Assembly (NCBI GenBank): GCA_013815685.1
Contig: JACDFR010000044.1
Location: forward strand, 1-33,322
Reading direction: 5' to 3'
DNA length: 33,322 bases
From: Ramlibacter sp.
Lineage (GTDB): Bacteria; Pseudomonadota; Gammaproteobacteria; Burkholderiales; Burkholderiaceae_C
Shown: positions 5,824 to 11,342 of the stretch, one piece after another
How the letters are laid out: every line of letters starts with the position of its first letter
Position numbering within the stretch: position 1 is the first letter of the stretch
Program-made: the position numbers and the translations under genes
The notes under the pieces: generated by a model
Told to the model about the DNA's origin: nothing
The model's input: only the letters and a program-made list of their open reading frames with translations
Database searches by the model: none

Positions 5824-6635
5824 GACGCGGGCACCGTGTCTGGCTGGGCGAGCAGATCGGCCAGAACAGCTCGCGCCTGGCCAGGATCGCCAAACCGTTC
5901 GCGAAGCATCGCAATCCAACGCTCCAGGCCGAAGGCCACGCAGCTGGAGTGGATGGGCGTGTCGCTCAGGCTGATGTTGAACTTGCGGCCAAAGTAGTTG
6001 CGGTGGTAGTTGAGCGATGCCACCGCATGGCCATCAAAAGTCACTTCACGCTTGGTTGGCAGGATCTGTGCGAACGTCGCGACCGAGCTGGCCATGTCGA
6101 AGAATGGATCGGAGGCCACCTCATAGCTAAAGGGAATGTCCAGCGCCTGCATCAACCGGTCCACCACCGCGGAGCCCTTCTCGATATGGCGTTTGGCGCA
6201 ATCGGCCGAACCTAGACAGACGTACTCCTTCATAGTGAAGTTGAATCCGCGATAGTGGTCCAGTGGCTTGTCCTCATGGCGAAAGCACTTGGCGATGCAG
6301 CCGACGACCCGCGGTGCGGGCAGGGTCTGCCCTCTTAGGTCCAGGTAGACCTTGTAGCAGGTGGCGGGCAGCAGGCCCATACTCGTGGACGATGGGCTGT
6401 AGGCATGGCTAAGCGATTTTTTTCCACCGGAAAACAGCTTGTGGTCTCCCTCATCCACTGCGCACATCAGGCAGGTCAGGTGAGGGAAGTTGCGCACATA
6501 GCCGAGCGCATCGAGTTCCTCCACGTTCAACAGGCTGTCGAATTCGATGTAATCCTCGGGCGGGAGCTGGAACAGCGCGTCAAGCACGGTCTCCAGGTCG
6601 CGGCGCACGTAGTACCAGTTTCCAGTGATGTTCAT
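5820..6635 (-). CDS. Amino acid:[carrier protein] ligase (SerRS-like)
   Basis: 271 residues, a stand-alone class II aminoacyl-tRNA synthetase-like catalytic core with no tRNA-binding domain. Motif 2 is CFRHED (Arg119, Glu121) followed by RGFNFTMKEY; motif 3 is GLERW (236-240). Cys93, Glu137 and Cys232 are spaced like the zinc ligands of the Bradyrhizobium aa:CP ligases, homologues of atypical seryl-tRNA synthetase that activate glycine or alanine and load it onto the phosphopantetheine of a carrier protein. A carrier protein is encoded three genes upstream. AAGGAAGG precedes the ATG at 6635. Amino acid specificity cannot be read from the sequence. The pair probably provides an aminoacyl-S-carrier to the diiron oxygenase and MaoC enzymes. 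Confidence 0.85.
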   Translation of the reverse strand: MNITGNWYYVRRDLETVLDALFQLPPEDYIEFDSLLNVEELDALGYVRNFPHLTCLMCAVDEGDHKLFSGGKKSLSHAYSPSSTSMGLLPATCYKVYLDLRGQTLPAPRVVGCIAKCFRHEDKPLDHYRGFNFTMKEYVCLGSADCAKRHIEKGSAVVDRLMQALDIPFSYEVASDPFFDMASSVATFAQILPTKREVTFDGHAVASLNYHRNYFGRKFNISLSDTPIHSSCVAFGLERWIAMLRERFGDPGQARAVLADLLAQPDTVPAS

Positions 6636-6650
6636 GGCATACCTTCCTTT

Positions 6651-7481
6651 TCACTTGCGAGCCAGCTCGGCCGTGAGCAGCCAGCTGCGTGCGATGCCGG
6701 GGATATTGCGCGGCTTCAGGGGGTAGGGCCAGCGTGACCCACCCGCTCCTGCCATACCCGGTTCTTTGAGATCCAGAACAGTCCAGCCCAGGCTGGCCAG
6801 AAAGGCCTCGGGCTCGTCGGTGCCGAACTGCCATGGCATGTGGTCGCGCCGCAGCGACGCCAGAAACGATTGGCTGAGCGGGCTGCGCAGCAAGGAAGCG
6901 CTGATCATGTCCACCACCATGCGGCTATGCGCGGCGCTAAGTCTGCGGCAGGTTCCCAGTACCGTCTGCACCTGCTCCTGCGTCAGGAAGAACAGAAGAC
7001 CCTCGACCAGCCACAGCGTGGGCTGGGTCCTGTCAAAACCCGCGTCCAGCAGCGCCTGGGACCAATCCAGCACCAGATCGACCGGCACCGGCACGCGTGC
7101 GGCCTTGGGTGAGGCCTGTATCGCGTCCAGCCGACGCGCCTTTTCCTCCAGCAACGGCGCGTGATCCAGCTCGAAGATCCGGGTGTTCTGCGGCCAGTTG
7201 AGCCGGTAGGCGCGGGCGTCCATGCCTGCGGCAATCAGCACCAGCTGGCGGATGCCTGCGGAACCGTCCACAGCGGCAAGGCTCGCATCGTCGAAATAGC
7301 GGGTGCGGATGATGACGAACTCTTTCACGCCGCCGCCACGGCGGCGATCCAGCAAGCTGAAGCCGTCGGGCTGAGCCAGGTGGCGGGCCAGGCTGTCCTG
7401 AAACAGGGCGTCCTGTGGACGCTCACTTTCGATCGCGCGGATCGCGGCGGTCCATTGGGCTGTCAGGGAAACGGGTTGCAT
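6651..7481 (-). CDS. SAM-dependent methyltransferase (leucine carboxyl methyltransferase-like)
   Basis: 276 residues from the ATG at 7481, chosen because AAGGAG lies 8 nt upstream; a GTG nine bases earlier would fall on that site. Family signs: VLIAAGMDARAYRL (SAM-binding motif I of the TIGR00027/PF04072 group), FELDHAPLLEEKARRL (motif II acidic residue), TLWLVEGLLFFLTQEQV (motif IV region). This group resembles carboxyl and O-methyltransferases found in polyketide and peptide pathways. It could methyl-esterify or O-methylate the product after release from the carrier. It sits between the MaoC gene and the ligase in a tight operon. The target is unknown. Confidence 0.8.
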   Translation of the reverse strand: MQPVSLTAQWTAAIRAIESERPQDALFQDSLARHLAQPDGFSLLDRRRGGGVKEFVIIRTRYFDDASLAAVDGSAGIRQLVLIAAGMDARAYRLNWPQNTRIFELDHAPLLEEKARRLDAIQASPKAARVPVPVDLVLDWSQALLDAGFDRTQPTLWLVEGLLFFLTQEQVQTVLGTCRRLSAAHSRMVVDMISASLLRSPLSQSFLASLRRDHMPWQFGTDEPEAFLASLGWTVLDLKEPGMAGAGGSRWPYPLKPRNIPGIARSWLLTAELARK

Positions 7482-7486
7482 GTGGA

Positions 7487-7966
7487 TCACTCCTTATTAG
7501 TGGTCGGTGGCGCGCTGGCGGGACGGCGATGGAAACGGCTGTGCAGCACCAGCGTCATCAGCGGTTTGTCGCCGCCTTCCCGTGTCAGGCTGCCTTTCTT
7601 CTTGATCGTCACGATGCTCCTGCGAATTGGGTTGGGCACCAGTTCCAGCACCTCGACAGCGCCGACCAGCACGTCGCCTGGGCGCACTGGGGCATACCAG
7701 CGCAGGTCGTCAACGCCGGACGCGCCCTCGACTTTCGCGCCGCAAAGCAGGACCCGCACGTACAGGCCCATCCAAACCGATGCGATATGCCAGCCGCTAG
7801 CGACCAGGCCGCCGAAAGAAGAGCGCTCCCCAGCTTCTTGCGACAAGTGGTAGGACTGTGGGTCGTAGCGCGTGGCGAAATCAATGATCTCTGAGGCCGT
7901 CAGGCTGCAGCGGCCCAGCGCGAGGATGTCGCCCTTGCTGTAGTCGTCCGCGTAAATTCTGGTCAT
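7487..7966 (-). CDS. MaoC-like (R)-hydratase/dehydratase
   Basis: 159 residues with the single hot-dog fold of MaoC-like hydratases. Residues 34-40 (YDPQSYH) give the catalytic Asp35/His40 pair of the hydratase 2 motif, and FGGLVASGWHIAS (51-63) is the standard second signature. LRWYAPVRPGDVL is the usual third block. Such enzymes hydrate or dehydrate CoA- or carrier-bound acyl chains. The start ATG (7966) overlaps the carrier protein stop codon (ATGA) and has GGAG upstream, implying coupled translation with its probable substrate carrier. The acyl substrate is unknown. Confidence 0.85.
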   Translation of the reverse strand: MTRIYADDYSKGDILALGRCSLTASEIIDFATRYDPQSYHLSQEAGERSSFGGLVASGWHIASVWMGLYVRVLLCGAKVEGASGVDDLRWYAPVRPGDVLVGAVEVLELVPNPIRRSIVTIKKKGSLTREGGDKPLMTLVLHSRFHRRPASAPPTTNKE

Positions 7967-8259
7967 GGGCTCTCCTGCACATCGTTCGTGCGCGGCGGGA
8001 TGCTAGCGAAAGCCGCTGTAGCCGGACCGCTGGAGAAATATGTGAGCCAGATGTTCTCGACAGTCCTGAAGTTTTCAATGTCGATAGCGTCCATCGCAAT
8101 CTCCCGGTTGCTCAACTCAGCAATCAGCATGACGAGTTCAACGAATCGCAGTGAATCGACAAGCCCGCTCTCAAGCAGGTCGTCCGTATCGCTGAAGACG
8201 ACGGGCTTCTCATGTCCGGCGGCAATGAACTGACGGATTTTCTGGATGGCATCGTTCAT
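7963..8259 (-). CDS. Acyl/aminoacyl carrier protein
   Basis: 98 residues; residues 33-41 (LVDSLRFVE) hold the D-S-L phosphopantetheine attachment motif with Ser36, followed by the conserved hydrophobic helix (ELVMLIAELSN) and the acidic patch (IAMDAIDIENF). AGAGGAA precedes the ATG at 8259. It is encoded three genes before a tRNA-synthetase-like amino acid ligase and directly overlaps the MaoC gene, so it probably carries an amino acid or its derivative rather than a fatty acyl chain. The last 20 residues (after about 75) are a non-conserved Ala/Pro tail. No phosphopantetheinyl transferase is present here; a genomic one must act. Confidence 0.85.
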   Translation of the reverse strand: MNDAIQKIRQFIAAGHEKPVVFSDTDDLLESGLVDSLRFVELVMLIAELSNREIAMDAIDIENFRTVENIWLTYFSSGPATAAFASIPPRTNDVQESP

Positions 8260-8272
8260 GGTGTTCCTCTCT

Positions 8273-8539
8273 TCAGGTTGGGTCGGGGTGATTTGCAGAC
8301 AACGACTCTTGCCTCATGCCAAGTAGCGGAAGCGAGGCCGCCAGTAAAAGCGCCGCGCCAAATGTCAGCCAAAGGCCCAGCACAAACAGGCGCGAAGGGG
8401 ATACACGTCGCAGCAGCGAATAGCGAAGAAGGGCATACGAGAACCGCGCAAGTCCATTGCCCACTGGAACCGCCAGCCCTAGCCCGAATGCGGGCCACAG
8501 CGACTCGTCATCACCCTCTATATGTCGAAAGAAGGTCAT
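8273..8539 (-). pseudogene. MFS transporter (YbfB/YjiJ-like) with large internal deletion
   Basis: 88 codons join two ends of a 12-helix transporter. Residues about 14-37 (WPAFGLGLAVPVGNGLARFSYALL) match helix 1 of YbfB/YjiJ-type major facilitator proteins. Residues about 44-73 (VSPSRLFVLGLWLTFGAALL plus LAASLPLLG) match a C-terminal helix. Around 300 residues between them are missing with the frame preserved. As the first gene of the operon, with the ACP start 13 bp downstream, it was probably the exporter of the pathway product; it cannot transport as it stands. A two-helix membrane protein could still be made. Confidence 0.65.
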
Positions 8540-8746
8540 TTATGGTTGACTTTCCCGTTACATGAGGTGGTTGTAAAACCAACAAACCTGATTATCTATT
8601 TAAGAGTCTAGAAAAAATATAAATATGGGGCGTCGATATTTGCCAAAACACACAGTACAAGAATCATTAATCTAAACAAAATCATCAGCGAATAAAAGCC
8701 ATTAAAGTGTATCTAGTTGAGAGTTTAAACGTGTGTCAATGCCGAT
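8540..8746. promoter_or_regulatory. AT-rich upstream region of the biosynthetic operon
   Basis: No gene. The stretch is strikingly AT-rich against its surroundings. On the minus strand TTGGCA followed after 17-19 bp by TTTATA/TATATT (about 8650-8620) is a plausible sigma-70 promoter reading into the operon. The palindromic GGTTGTAAAACCAAC lies at about 8570-8585, 30-45 bp before the first gene, and could be an operator. Both are visual matches only. Confidence 0.4.
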
Positions 8747-8908
8747 TTAATTCTTACCGACTTCCGGCATGAACGCCGAAGTAAATCTGTCCCACCGGAC
8801 CGCTTTGGTTAATTCATTTTCGTAGTAGCGGGCGGTGGTGATGTGGTCGAAGGCGGCGGCGGTGGGCGACGCATAGCGTTGCCCACTGCAACCGCCAGCC
8901 CTAGGCCG
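8747..8908 (-). other. Unrecognised gene fragment plus a second MFS scrap
   Basis: Positions 8879-8908 repeat 8457-8486 (helix 1 of the MFS remnant) with two differences in 30 bases, so a second, shorter copy of the transporter start is present. From about 8875 down to 8747 a minus-strand frame reads ASPTAAAFDHITTARYYENE then LTKAVRWDRF and ends at a TAA; it looks coding but I do not recognise it and it has no start of its own. Probably debris of rearrangement. Confidence 0.3.
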
Positions 8909-9088
8909 ATAACTCTTCCGGCTCGCTCGCAGCCACTTGTATTGACTGGCGCACCGGTGACGCAGATTCCATATCGGCACGGGACTTCGACGATCCCACA
9001 TCAGATGCCGGATATACGACTGCTGGCGCTCCCCTCATGCCAACACTATCGGTCAGCCTCTTGCCGTTGAGGGGGAGTCCATATAGGC
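8905..9088 (+). repeat. IS1111-type right-end repeat, copy 1 (184 bp)
   Basis: About 93% identical to 10013-10198 (some 11 substitutions and one 2-base indel). It ends with the 12-mer GGGGGAGTCCAT (9071-9082) plus ATAGGC. The 12-mer is the exact reverse complement of ATGGACTCCCCC at 9615-9626 upstream of the IS transposase remnant, the layout of subterminal inverted repeats in the IS1111 group. Copy 1 lacks its transposase and left end and abuts the attC core of the glyoxalase cassette at 9091. Confidence 0.6.
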
Positions 9089-9090
9089 AT

Positions 9091-9539
9091 GTTAGAGCTC
9101 ACCACCGCCAACTCCGGTTGTTGGCATTCGGCTGAATCAGGTCCCACAGGTTTCCATACAGATCGGCGAAGACTGCGACCAATCCATGGGGTTGGCTTTC
9201 CGGTTCTCTCACAAACTTCACTCCCTTGGCGCCCAGTCGGGAGTAGTCCCGAAGGCAGTCATCCGTGTAAAGGAACAGGAACACTCGCCCGCCAGCCTGG
9301 CTCCCAACTCGGTTCAATTGGTCGTCTGAAGAGGCTTTCGCCAAGAGCAGCCGAGCGCCGGCCCCACCGGGACTCACGACGACCCACCGTTTCCCCTGGA
9401 TCGGAATCGCGGTGTCCTCAACCAGATCGAAGCCCAAAACTTCAACGTAGAAGGCCAATGCTTCATCGTAGTCGCGTACAACCAGCGCAACTAGACCAAG
9501 TGCACGCGTCGCGCTCATGGCTGTTTCGTGAGCTCTAAC
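9091..9539. repeat. 12-bp inverted repeats exactly bracketing the glyoxalase gene
   Basis: GTTAGAGCTCAC at 9091-9102 and GTGAGCTCTAAC at 9528-9539 are perfect reverse complements. Each contains an attC-type core (GTTAGAGC / GCTCTAAC). The first includes the stop codon of the gene; the second ends 9 nt before its start codon. This is how the R' (5' edge) and R'' cores of one integron cassette would appear. Confidence 0.65.
9099..9518 (-). CDS. Glyoxalase/bleomycin-resistance (VOC) family protein
   Basis: 139 residues from the ATG at 9518. Typical vicinal-oxygen-chelate features: LGLVALVVRDYDEALAFYVE followed by VLGFDLVED at the start, a central GKRWVVVSPGG, RVFLFLYTDD in the middle, and C-terminal FADLYGNLWDLIQPN with the metal-site Asp/Glu region (DLYGN). 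The first ligand position (usually His in HV.D) is Val here, so it belongs to the uncharacterised extradiol/glyoxalase subgroup. It may modify or bind a small molecule. The gene is bracketed by attC cores, a common cassette cargo type. A longer upstream frame to 9791 crosses the attC and IS sequence and is not the real start. Confidence 0.8.
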   Translation of the reverse strand: MSATRALGLVALVVRDYDEALAFYVEVLGFDLVEDTAIPIQGKRWVVVSPGGAGARLLLAKASSDDQLNRVGSQAGGRVFLFLYTDDCLRDYSRLGAKGVKFVREPESQPHGLVAVFADLYGNLWDLIQPNANNRSWRW

Positions 9540-9595
9540 CGTCGGAGCTGACCGGAACGCAACCCAAGCGGCGAAGCCGCAGCCTGCAGTTGTGT
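9532..9595 (-). repeat. attC site upstream of the glyoxalase cassette
   Basis: On plus: GCTCTAAC, then CGTCGGAGCTGACCGGAACGC, a GCGGCGAAGCCGC hairpin, and GTTGTGT. The left arm CGTCGGAGCTGA closely resembles GTCGGAGTTCAG in the BrnTA attC (3628-3686). It should belong to the preceding cassette, of which only the fragment at 10220-10372 may remain, now separated by the IS insertion. Confidence 0.6.
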
Positions 9596-9704
9596 TTCCG
9601 TGTCGAGTGATGGGATGGACTCCCCCGTTTGTTTGCGCCACATTGGCGCTCTGGTCTTCATTGGCGTGGGGGATCAGGTCTTCAACAATCGAAAGGAGTC
9701 CGAC

Positions 9705-9926
9705 ATGAATGCTACAACCGTTGCCGTTGATTTGGCAAAGGTGGGCGGGGTGCACCATTGGGCACTTGAGGTGCAGCAAAGGAGCAATCACAACAAGGCC
9801 GCGTGCGCGCTGGCCAACAAGCTGGCGCGCATCTGCTTTGCCACACTACGCGACAAGCAGTGCTTTGACGAGCAGGCGCTGCTGAACAAGAAGATGAATC
9901 GCCAGGCATTTGCGATGCCGGCTTGA
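9705..9926 (+). pseudogene. IS110-family transposase with internal in-frame deletion
   Basis: 73 codons fuse the extreme N-terminus (MNATTVAVDLAK, the RuvC-like DEDD start whose Asp9 is the first catalytic residue) to the C-terminal end (GGVHHWALEVQQRSNHNKAA, then CALANKLARICFATLRDKQC and LLNKKMNRQAF). Roughly 270 of about 345 residues are missing yet the frame is kept, with AAGGAG 8 nt before the ATG. The product would be inactive. It is a separate element from the fragment at 2160-2450, which is internal and has neither of these ends. Confidence 0.85.
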
Positions 9927-10012
9927 AGATAGATTCAAGTTTCCCACGCCTGGCCTTGCGACGAGATTGATCGACCATCATGGCAAACAGGGTTCTCCCC
10001 GCACCGTTTGAC

Positions 10013-10198
10013 GCCGATAACTCTTCCGGCTCGCTTGCAGCCGCTTGTATTGACTGGCGCACCGGTGACGAAGATTCCATGTCGGCACGGGACTTTGACG
10101 CGATCCCAAATCAGATGCCGGATATACGACTGCAGGCGCTTCCCTCAAGCCAACAATATCGATCAGCCTCTTGCCGTTGAGGGGGAGTCCATATAGGC
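10013..10198 (+). repeat. IS1111-type right-end repeat, copy 2 (186 bp)
   Basis: Direct repeat of 8905-9088, beginning GCCGATAACTCTTCCGGCTC and ending GGGGGAGTCCATATAGGC. Located 86 bp after the transposase remnant stop, it forms the right end of the deleted element. Both copies hold minus-strand open frames, but the 2-base indel changes the frame between copies, arguing for a non-coding role. Confidence 0.65.
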
Positions 10199-10219
10199 GT
10201 CACCTTGCGCGCATTGCTT

Positions 10220-10372
10220 CTAGATGCTGTCGGAGCCGCTGCTCCACGGCCGCTTTTCCACCACGTTGGTGGGAACGTGTGTCACTGCCGTGCCTTCGAC
10301 CTTGGCGTTGCCGGTAACGACCCAATTTTGCTTGGAGTTCAATCTGTATTCTCCGGATGAGGTCGAGACGGA
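10220..10372 (-). pseudogene. C-terminal remnant of an unrecognised cassette gene
   Basis: An open minus-strand frame reads SSGEYRLNSKQNWVVTGNAK, then VEGTAVTHVPTNVVEKRPWS and ends SGSDSI at TAG. A TAA immediately upstream and lack of a start show it is only a 3' piece. The IS1111-type element begins about 20 bp after the stop, where an attC core would be expected. The WVVTGNAKVEG..V..VVEK pattern resembles the fragment at 3165-3405. Confidence 0.4.
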
Positions 10373-10634
10373 TTAACCGCTACTATGCGGGACGTAGGTC
10401 TTTGGTGAACGCCTAAACGTAATGTAGACCGCACTTTGAACCTGAAATCTGCAGGTGCGGGATAAAACTTCCGCCGAGCTGTAGCTAAGCCGTTGATGCC
10501 ATTGCATTTTCTCGCTCCCTGGCTTTTTCGCCAGCTCAATTAAACCGGGACCTGCAAACCCTCAGATTGGCGCGTTCGGGGCCTGCCCGATTTCCCCCGA
10601 CCTTCCGGCTTTAGCCAACCTTTCCGACCTGGAA
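10373..10634. other. Gene-free right edge of the island
   Basis: No gene or clear motif. Base composition moves from mixed to GC-rich toward 10,560, so the island-core boundary probably lies between about 10,400 and 10,560. Confidence 0.4.
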
Positions 10635-11270
10635 TTACGCGGCGGCTTCCAACCCGTTCCTGAAGTGTTCCTGCATGCGCTTGACGGTCGCCCCCGCATC
10701 GCGCTTGCTCAGCGCCTCCACGATGGCACGGTGCTCGGCCAGCGATTCCTGGATCCGCCCGGCCTTGAGCAATGAGTTGTGGCGATTGAGCTTCATCACC
10801 TTGCGCAGGTCCGCCACCATCTGGTCGCGCCAACGGTTTCCCGCGATTTCCAGCAGGCGCATGTGGAAGCGTTCGTTCACGGCAAAGAATGTTTCGCGGT
10901 CCCCGGCGGCCGCCTCCAACTCCCGGTGCAGCGCCCGCAGGTCCTGGATCTGCGCCTCGGTCGCGCGCTCGGCGACCACCCCGGCGGCATCGCTCTCCAG
11001 CAGCGACAGCAGGTGGTACACGTCCGAAAGGTCCTTGTCGGACACCTCGGTCACATAGGCGCCGCGGCGCACCTTCATGGTCACCAGGCCCTCGGCGGCC
11101 AGTACTTTCAATGCCTCGCGCAAAGGCGTGCGGCTGATGCCGTATTCCTCGGCGAGCTTCATTTCGTCGATCCAGCTTCCCGGCTTCAGTTCGTGGCGGA
11201 AGATCCGCTGGCGCAACAGCTCCGCCACCTCTTCGTAGAGGGCGCGCGGCGACAGGGAGGCGGCTACCAT
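10635..11270 (-). CDS. GntR-family (FadR subfamily) transcriptional regulator
   Basis: 211 residues. The N-terminal winged helix (LYEEVAELLRQRIFRHELKP, SWIDEMKLAEEYGISRTPLR, EALKVLAAEGLV) is classic GntR, and the C-terminal FCD domain (about 85-205) has the metal/ligand helices with FAVNERFHMRLLEIAGN and EHRAIVEAL. It is divergent from the methylmalonyl-CoA mutase operon across a 72-bp gap with a symmetric sequence, so it probably controls that operon in response to a propionate-pathway acid or CoA ester. There is no strong ribosome site before the ATG at 11270. It is the first gene of the core genome to the right of the island. Confidence 0.9.
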   Translation of the reverse strand: MVAASLSPRALYEEVAELLRQRIFRHELKPGSWIDEMKLAEEYGISRTPLREALKVLAAEGLVTMKVRRGAYVTEVSDKDLSDVYHLLSLLESDAAGVVAERATEAQIQDLRALHRELEAAAGDRETFFAVNERFHMRLLEIAGNRWRDQMVADLRKVMKLNRHNSLLKAGRIQESLAEHRAIVEALSKRDAGATVKRMQEHFRNGLEAAA

Positions 11271-11290
11271 CGGCGGGAGTTTAGGTCAAA

Positions 11291-11333
11291 CCGAGTTTTG
11301 CATCAATAATTATGTAAACTCAGGAAAACTCGG
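11291..11333. promoter_or_regulatory. Inverted-repeat operator between gntR and the mutase gene
   Basis: CCGAGTTTT (11291-11299) and AAAACTCGG (11325-11333) are perfect 9-bp inverted repeats 25 bp apart. A third half-like element, GTAAACTC, lies between them (about 11314-11321), and the centre is AT-rich (AATAATTATGTAA). The right arm ends 9 bp before the mutase ATG. A GntR-family dimer pair could bind here and control both directions. Confidence 0.55.
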
Positions 11334-11342
11334 AACACCGCT

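Larger units (their letters stand above)
9606..10198 (+). mobile_element. Internally deleted IS1111/IS110-family element
   Basis: The subterminal 12-bp inverted repeats ATGGACTCCCCC (9615-9626) and GGGGGAGTCCAT (10181-10192) enclose a short transposase remnant (9705-9926) and a long 3' non-coding end (9927-10198). The inner edges of the element are estimated; IS110-family insertions usually leave no target duplication. At about 590 bp it is far shorter than the usual ~1.5 kb, so it could move only if a full-length relative acts on it. In the IS1111 group the long non-coding end is where a bridge RNA would be expected. Confidence 0.6.

Noticed and set aside
8905..10198. CRISPR-like repeats
   Set aside because: Only two long copies about 1.1 kb apart without regular spacers; they are IS ends. 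No CRISPR array or cas gene was seen in the window.
148..10600. tRNA gene or phage attachment site at the island edges
   Set aside because: No cloverleaf or flanking direct repeat could be recognised at either boundary.
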